A stretch of 64,000 nucleotides of DNA, taken from the NCBI RefSeq assembly GCF_000756665.1, contig NZ_ARXV01000002.1, positions 124,001-188,000 of the forward strand, written 5' to 3'. The first letter of the stretch is position 1. Each line of letters begins with the position of its first letter. A program made the position numbers and the translations under genes. This DNA is from Alcanivorax nanhaiticus. GTDB taxonomy: Bacteria > Pseudomonadota > Gammaproteobacteria > Pseudomonadales > Alcanivoracaceae. The notes below the pieces were generated by a model. That model ran no database searches. It saw only the letters and a list, made by a program, of their open reading frames with translations, and was not told the DNA's origin. Shown one piece after another: positions 59,740-64,000 of the stretch.

Positions 59740-61092
59740 TTAATGGTGATGTTCATGATCCTGACTCAGGTGCACAACCTGCTTTCGTTTTTTAGATCCC
59801 AGAAATAGTTGCTCGCCGATAGCGATTAGCATCATTGTGACAACGGCCACACCCAACACAAATGGGTCTGAATTCAACTTCACCCAAACAAACCCGCTTA
59901 GTGCAAGCAAATCTAATATAATCGCAGTGACGGGAACCCAGCTTTTAGCTTTAACATCGTCCAACAAGTAGCGCAGAACACCCCAATGAATGGCGATATC
60001 CATCACTAGATAGAAAACGATGCCAAGTGCTGCTATACGGGAAAGATCAAAAAACGCTGTGAGCACAAGACCGAGTACCACGGTGTATACCAATGTATGT
60101 TTCTGAATGCTGCCAGGCATACCGAAGTGTCGGTGAGGCACCAACTTCATCTCTGTTAGCATCGCGAGCATCCTGGAGACCGCAAAAACACTGGCAAGAA
60201 TCCCACCCGCCGTCGCAAGCATGGCAATCGCAACAGTGAACCACACGCCATACTCACCGAGTGCGGGTCGAGCGGCTGCAGCCAGGGAATAATCACGGGT
60301 TTCGATAATCTCACTGAGTGAGAGGTTGCTGGCCACCGCAAAACCAACCAATGTATAGATGACGACACAGGCAGCAATCGAAATAACAATGGCGCGACCA
60401 ACATTGCGGTGTGGATCGATCACCTCGGAACCACTATTGGTAATGGTGGTAAAGCCTTTGAATGCCAGAATCCCCAGAGCCGTGGCACCGAGGAAATTAC
60501 TAGCTGAACCGGTCTCGCTTACCTGGTCAAAGTCCACCGCCAGGCCATCAGCCAACCAGATGCCTACGAGGCCAAAAATCAGAATGCCGCCAATTTTCAG
60601 TAGACCGATGAATCCTGCAACTCCTTGAATCAGCCGATTACCCAGCAGGTTCACAATGAACGCCGCCAAGATTAGGGAGACGCCGAGTATAGGCGTCATT
60701 TGTCCTGATGGGTCACCGCCAAACAATTGCATGGTGTAGGAACCGAACGTACGCGCGAGAAAGCTCTGAGCGATGACCATCGAAAAATACATAAGTAGTG
60801 CATTAAATGCAGTGGGCAACCGATCGCCATAGGCCTTATGCAGATACATTCCAATACCCCCTGCTGATGGGTAGGCATTGGATATTTTGATGTAAGAGTA
60901 AGCGCTGAAACCAACGATGATTGCGGCCGAGAGAAATGCCAATGGGAACAATGCACCAGTCATCTCTGCCATTTGACCGGTTAGCGCGAATATTCCCGCC
61001 CCGATCATCACCCCAGTACCGAGCATTACCGTACCTGATAGAGTGAGGCTACCTTCGTCGTACTGTGTCGAACGATCGTCTTTTTCCTTCAT
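59740..61092 (-). CDS. APC-family amino acid/cation permease
   Basis: A 450-residue inner-membrane permease with about 12 helices. The APC opening GTVMLGTGVMIGAGIFALTGQMAE, with the unwound-helix GAGIFAL motif, and the helix-6 region ALGILAFKGFTTITNSGSEVIDPHRN are clear. It probably takes up an amino acid, amine or related compound. The C-terminus ends in SQDHEHHH, which might bind metal. It lies 74 bp upstream of the phosphorylase gene and 111 bp after the small metal-fold protein. Confidence 0.88.
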   Translation of the reverse strand: MKEKDDRSTQYDEGSLTLSGTVMLGTGVMIGAGIFALTGQMAEMTGALFPLAFLSAAIIVGFSAYSYIKISNAYPSAGGIGMYLHKAYGDRLPTAFNALLMYFSMVIAQSFLARTFGSYTMQLFGGDPSGQMTPILGVSLILAAFIVNLLGNRLIQGVAGFIGLLKIGGILIFGLVGIWLADGLAVDFDQVSETGSASNFLGATALGILAFKGFTTITNSGSEVIDPHRNVGRAIVISIAACVVIYTLVGFAVASNLSLSEIIETRDYSLAAAARPALGEYGVWFTVAIAMLATAGGILASVFAVSRMLAMLTEMKLVPHRHFGMPGSIQKHTLVYTVVLGLVLTAFFDLSRIAALGIVFYLVMDIAIHWGVLRYLLDDVKAKSWVPVTAIILDLLALSGFVWVKLNSDPFVLGVAVVTMMLIAIGEQLFLGSKKRKQVVHLSQDHEHHH

Positions 61093-61203
61093 TCAGGACT
61101 CCTAAAAATAATGGTTAATCCCCTTTCTGGGCTTTCGGTGCAAGGTATGCAGGCTGCTTAACTGCAATTCTCTATTTATCGACATTCACCATGGAGGTAT
61201 ACA

Positions 61204-61572
61204 CTAGCGCTTGCGGCCAGCGCCCGGGGGTATTTGATGACAGCTCCACGGTTCGTGACTGGCGTTGTTTTTAACGTTCTGATCGACAAATTTGTAATAA
61301 CCTTCTTTAAAATGCGTCCACCAATCATGGCTTACTTCGACGCCATGCTTTTTCAACACATCTTCGATACCATCCAGACAAATCCTGGAGGCGTCATAAG
61401 CAAGATTCAGCACATGACTTTTTTCATCAAAGGAAATGGCGTCGAGCCCGTAAAGCTGATCGACTTCAGCAACCACTGCTTGCAGGTTGTTCTGATCGGC
61501 AGGTTCCAGTTTTAAATGGCGTACCACAAGATTGATTTCTGATACGCCCAGCCGATGCTCTTTTTTGCTCAT
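61204..61572 (-). CDS. HMA-like fold protein without CxxC (copy 2)
   Basis: A 122-residue soluble protein. The centre (AISFDEKSHVLNLAYDASRICLDGIEDVLKKHGVEV) looks like an HMA ferredoxin-type domain, but the metal-binding CxxC loop is absent. It ends with DQNVKNNASHEPWSCHQIPP, a tail shared with the neighbour at 61585. The pair probably arose by duplication. Function unknown; the setting is metal and stress genes. Confidence 0.75.
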   Translation of the reverse strand: MSKKEHRLGVSEINLVVRHLKLEPADQNNLQAVVAEVDQLYGLDAISFDEKSHVLNLAYDASRICLDGIEDVLKKHGVEVSHDWWTHFKEGYYKFVDQNVKNNASHEPWSCHQIPPGAGRKR

Positions 61573-61584
61573 TTTCGATTTCCT

Positions 61585-61944
61585 CTAATGAGGCGGCATC
61601 TTGTTGCAACAATGCGCTTCATGCCTGGCGTTATCCTTGATATTTTCATCCGTCTGTCGCTGCCAACTAAGCCTTGTACGGTTCCACCAACTATCTTTAA
61701 TAACCGCGCCATGTTTTTCGACAATGGCGATCATTTCATCGATATTGTGGTGAGAGGCGTCATAGGCGATTTTGAGAGTACCTTTCGTCATGTTCAGCCA
61801 AACACGGTCAACACAAGGAAGTCCATCCAACTCCGCTGTGATAGCATGCGCGTTACTTTCATTCACCCCGCGCAAACTTAAGCTGTGCTTGGTTAGAAAA
61901 CCCGGATTGATACCCAGTCGATGCTCTGCCACCACTTTCTCCAA
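61585..61944 (-). CDS. HMA-like fold protein without CxxC (copy 1)
   Basis: A 119-residue paralogue of the next gene downstream. Shared parts are LKIAYDASHHNIDEMIAIVEKHGAVI, the double Trp in KDSWWNRT, and the tail DENIKDNARHEAHCCNKMPP. A single Cys in PCVDRVW lies where the second half of an HMA loop would be, but no CxxC is formed. The conserved C-terminal Cys-containing tail suggests a metal or thiol role there. It is 12 bp upstream of its paralogue. Confidence 0.75.
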   Translation of the reverse strand: MEKVVAEHRLGINPGFLTKHSLSLRGVNESNAHAITAELDGLPCVDRVWLNMTKGTLKIAYDASHHNIDEMIAIVEKHGAVIKDSWWNRTRLSWQRQTDENIKDNARHEAHCCNKMPPH

Positions 61945-61979
61945 ATTATCGATTACTAACGATCAATAGTCCGCTTTGC

Positions 61980-62405
61980 TTATTTCTTAATGTGTTTAGG
62001 ACGACTCTTGCGAGCTTCGACCATGTTGTCCATCATCTGCCCCATCATCATCTGCATCATCCCCATACGCTCTTCCATCATTTTCATGCGCTCTTCGGTA
62101 GAGCTGGATGCCATGTCGCCTTCACCCTGATTTAGCGTCATCATGCATTGCTGCATCTCTTTCATATGTGCTTCGATGAGTTCACCCCGTTTGCCTTGGT
62201 CTGCTTCCTTTTTCAGCTGACCCATCAGGCGCTCCATGGATTTTTTGTGTTCTTGCATCATTGGCATCATTCGCTCATGGCTCATCATCATGCTGCCTTG
62301 CTTACCCTGTGTGTTCGGGTCACCGTCATGTTGATGCTCACCTTCGGCGAAGACTGGAGATGCCAATAATGCGGAAATAGCGAGTGCTGACATTAAATTT
62401 TTCAT
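61980..62405 (-). CDS. Met-rich periplasmic protein
   Basis: A 141-residue exported protein. MKNLMSALAISALLASPVFA is a signal peptide, fixing ATG 62405. The mature chain is helical and full of methionine (KQGSMMMSHERMMPMMQEHKK, ERMGMMQMMMGQMMDNM) with a GEHQHDGD segment near the start. Such proteins bind Cu(I) or Ag(I) and act as sponges beside Cus-type systems. It lies 10 bp after the methyltransferase-like gene. Confidence 0.8.
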   Translation of the reverse strand: MKNLMSALAISALLASPVFAEGEHQHDGDPNTQGKQGSMMMSHERMMPMMQEHKKSMERLMGQLKKEADQGKRGELIEAHMKEMQQCMMTLNQGEGDMASSSTEERMKMMEERMGMMQMMMGQMMDNMVEARKSRPKHIKK

Positions 62406-62415
62406 TGTTTTATCC

Positions 62416-63066
62416 TCAGACAGTTTCAGGTTCATTGATTTTAAATTTCGGAATCCACGCTGGCGTAGATTCCATATAATGGCGATATATTTCGCCAAAT
62501 TCTTCCAGCGCCATCCGCTCCTCTCGCTTAGCGAGTCGCACGTAGACCACTACCAGTATCGGGAACATCACGAGCGTTGGAATGGTCGGCCACTGCAACA
62601 GGAAGCCGAACATAATCAAAATAAAAGCAATGTATTGAGGATGACGGCAGCGCGCATACCAGCCGGTAGTGGCCAGGGAGTGGGCTTGCTGCGCCTTGTG
62701 CAGTACATTCCAAGCCGAAGCAAGCAGGAAGAAACCCAGTATAATCAGGATATTGCTGGCAATGTGCAGTGGATCAAAATGGGGATTGCCTTCAAAACCA
62801 AGTAAAGTGTGCAACAGATGGCCGTTTTCGTGGGACAGAAAGTCGATGCCCGGATACTTTTCTGCCAGCCAGCCAGAGAGGAAATAGATGGTTAACGGAA
62901 AGCCATACATCTCGGTAAACAAGGCAATAACAAACGCCGAGAAAGCGCCAAAGCTGCGCCAATCAGTTTTGGTTTGCGGCTTGGTAAAGCTGAAGGCAAA
63001 GAAAATAAATATCGCCGAATTGAGTATCACCAGCGTCCAGAGGCCGTAAGCAGATTCACCGTGCAT
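62416..63066 (-). CDS. isoprenylcysteine methyltransferase-like membrane protein (copy 2)
   Basis: A 216-residue polytopic protein with five or six helices and the C-terminal motif ARCRHPQYIAFILIMFG, then AKREERMALEEFGEIYRHYMESTP. It is a paralogue of 40123-40782 (shared EMYGFPLTIY). ATG 63066 (MHGESAYGLW) has GGAG upstream; the longer frame reads through low-complexity codons antisense to the DUF2933 gene. Members of this type often stand next to Cus/Czc genes, role unknown. Confidence 0.85.
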   Translation of the reverse strand: MHGESAYGLWTLVILNSAIFIFFAFSFTKPQTKTDWRSFGAFSAFVIALFTEMYGFPLTIYFLSGWLAEKYPGIDFLSHENGHLLHTLLGFEGNPHFDPLHIASNILIILGFFLLASAWNVLHKAQQAHSLATTGWYARCRHPQYIAFILIMFGFLLQWPTIPTLVMFPILVVVYVRLAKREERMALEEFGEIYRHYMESTPAWIPKFKINEPETV

Positions 63067-63091
63067 GCTTCTTCTCCTGTAATGTATTGGG

Positions 63092-63385
63092 TTAATGGTG
63101 ATGACGGTTTTCGTTTTCCCGACGGCCTTCCTCCAGCCCCCGCTGATAGGCATCCTGATCGGATTCATCCTCGTGCTTGCCATGGTCACCGTGACCGCCA
63201 TGCCCCCCATGTCCGCCATGCATAAACAAATGCATAAACGGACAGGCTAAGAGAATCAAGAAAGGCAAAAACTGCCAGACGTGTTGCCGATGCTCGATCA
63301 ATAGGAAATAGCTTGCCGCTGCAATTAAACCCAGGGCGGCCAGGCCTTTGGGGGTCAACCAGAATGATGATTTTTTGGTTGCCAT
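63092..63385 (-). CDS. DUF2933 family membrane protein
   Basis: A 97-residue protein with two short helices (LAALGLIAAASYFLLI and VWQFLPFLILLACPFMHLFMH) followed by a Gly/His repeat (HGGHGGHGGHGDHGKHE) and ending NENRHHH. This is the DUF2933 layout; these proteins sit in copper/silver and multimetal clusters and probably bind metal. ATG 63385 has AGGTG upstream. It is 8 bp after the PII-like gene. Confidence 0.85.
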   Translation of the reverse strand: MATKKSSFWLTPKGLAALGLIAAASYFLLIEHRQHVWQFLPFLILLACPFMHLFMHGGHGGHGGHGDHGKHEDESDQDAYQRGLEEGRRENENRHHH

Positions 63386-63393
63386 GTCACACC

Positions 63394-63732
63394 TCACCTG
63401 TGTAATTGAAAATCGTTGTCTGTTGCACTGCGTTTATCGTGTATCCACAGCAGATTGTTGACTGGCACGATGCAGACCAGCCCTTCGCTATCGGCATTAA
63501 CATGCGCCGCATCCACAATCAGCTGCGCAATTTCCCTCGCCTGCTCAGCCTTGGCATAAATCTCCATTTGAATATGCTTGATCAAGTGGTTTTCGTTAAA
63601 ACTGTCGAAGTAATAGCCCCGGCCACGAACCGGGTGTAAGGTAAAGCCCTTCACACCGTGTCGTATCAGGGTTTCTTCCACTTCTTTCAGGCGAAACTCA
63701 TCAAAAATGGCCGTGACTTTATTGATGTCCAT
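63394..63732 (-). CDS. PII-like protein of metal-efflux cluster
   Basis: A 112-residue protein with the PII ferredoxin-like fold: INKVTAIFDEFRLKEVEETLIRHGVKGFTLHPVRGRG, a short altered T-loop, then KHIQMEIYAKAEQAREIAQLIVDAA and GLVCIVPVNNLLWI. The T-loop tyrosine used for uridylylation in GlnB is not obvious. PII relatives next to RND metal pumps are known in many proteobacteria and may sense a nucleotide or metal. An RND pump may lie beyond the right edge. Confidence 0.85.
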   Translation of the reverse strand: MDINKVTAIFDEFRLKEVEETLIRHGVKGFTLHPVRGRGYYFDSFNENHLIKHIQMEIYAKAEQAREIAQLIVDAAHVNADSEGLVCIVPVNNLLWIHDKRSATDNDFQLHR

Positions 63733-63745
63733 CAGATCCTCCTGC

Positions 63746-64000
63746 CTATTTCACCGTGATCTGTCCACGGTACATCTGCATCTGGCAATGAAACGCGTAT
63801 TCACCTGCTGCCAACGCGGGTAACTGAATGGTTTTCAATTTATTTAGTGGCAGGGTGTCGCTGATTTGCAGTTCAGGAATCAGTAAAGTCTCAGAACAGG
63901 GTGATTGATCTTTGCGGATAAATTTGATTTCGACAGGTTCTCCGGTCGGCACTTTAATCCGCGAAGGCGAATAGGTGCCATTTTCAACAGTAATCACCAA
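63746..64000 (-). CDS. cupredoxin-domain protein (5' end cut off by window edge)
   Basis: Only the last 84 codons are visible. VENGTYSPSRIKVPTGEPVEIKFIRKDQSPCSETLLIPEL and AGEYAFHCQMQMYRGQITV fit a cupredoxin: the Cys in SPCSE and the FHCQMQM loop could bind copper. Similar domains stand at the end of Cus-type efflux genes. It is 13 bp upstream of the PII-like gene, so it begins the visible part of the minus-strand run. Confidence 0.8.
   Translation of the reverse strand: MVITVENGTYSPSRIKVPTGEPVEIKFIRKDQSPCSETLLIPELQISDTLPLNKLKTIQLPALAAGEYAFHCQMQMYRGQITVK

Overview
The window is chromosomal DNA from a gammaproteobacterium. The conserved order infC-rpmI-rplT-pheS-pheT-ihfA-MerR-tRNA-Pro(GGG) is the order found in Pseudomonas and its relatives. 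The high-GC coding, an acyl-CoA dehydrogenase at the left edge and the style of the intergenic repeats would suit an Alcanivorax-like marine genus. The genus is an inference; the class is secure.

Positions 1-9,020 are core genome. They hold a partial acyl-CoA dehydrogenase, the ribosome-assembly GTPase RbgA/YlqF, tRNA-Pro and the translation operon. infC has a probable AUU start and its own promoter, but thrS, its usual upstream partner, is absent; a small lipoprotein gene lies there instead. From about 9.1 kb to the right edge the content is accessory: metal resistance, envelope stress and energy genes, with several decayed gene scraps. I saw no integrase or transposase.

9.5-29 kb is a patchwork of metal modules. 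It contains an ACR3/BASS-type arsenite carrier with a decayed second copy beside it, the dmeR/dmeF pair with a clear shared operator, and czcI-czcC-czcB-czcA ending in a strong terminator and flanked by two DUF1232 genes (one broken). A mer locus (merR-merT-merP plus a GDCCVxC-type protein, no merA) sits directly behind a cusR-cusS-like two-component system. Divergent from these is a copper block: copA, copB, a Met/His-rich protein, a cytochrome c, a coiled-coil periplasmic protein, an EamA exporter and ppk2.

29.2-64 kb is one unbroken run of about 34 genes, all on the minus strand and mostly overlapping or a few bases apart. Read in transcription order it begins beyond the window with a copper/silver-type block (cupredoxin, PII-like, DUF2933, isoprenylcysteine-methyltransferase-like, Met-rich protein, two metal-binding-fold paralogues without CxxC). 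Next come an APC permease, archaeal-type AMP/thymidine phosphorylase, PRPP synthetase-like enzyme, beta-CASP RNase-like protein, two small proteins, acetate kinase and phosphoketolase. These are followed by a frameshifted Rieske protein, HflK, HflC, a YHS metal protein and FtsH; then an MgtC-like membrane protein, LemA, two TPM proteins, GAPDH, cyclopropane synthase, a second methyltransferase-like protein, cardiolipin synthase and the cis/trans fatty-acid isomerase. A CPA2 antiporter, a lycopene-cyclase-like protein, an ion channel and a four-gene RbbA/YhhJ-type ABC exporter close the run.

Taken together the long run looks like a mobile stress-survival island. It combines lipid remodelling (trans isomerisation, cyclopropanation, cardiolipin), membrane protein quality control (FtsH-HflKC), ion and drug efflux, and a set of enzymes that could in principle recover ATP from RNA-derived pentose (RNase, nucleotide phosphorylase, PRPP enzyme, phosphoketolase, acetate kinase), with polyphosphate kinase 2 encoded nearby. 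That metabolic link is a hypothesis drawn from gene order and family knowledge.
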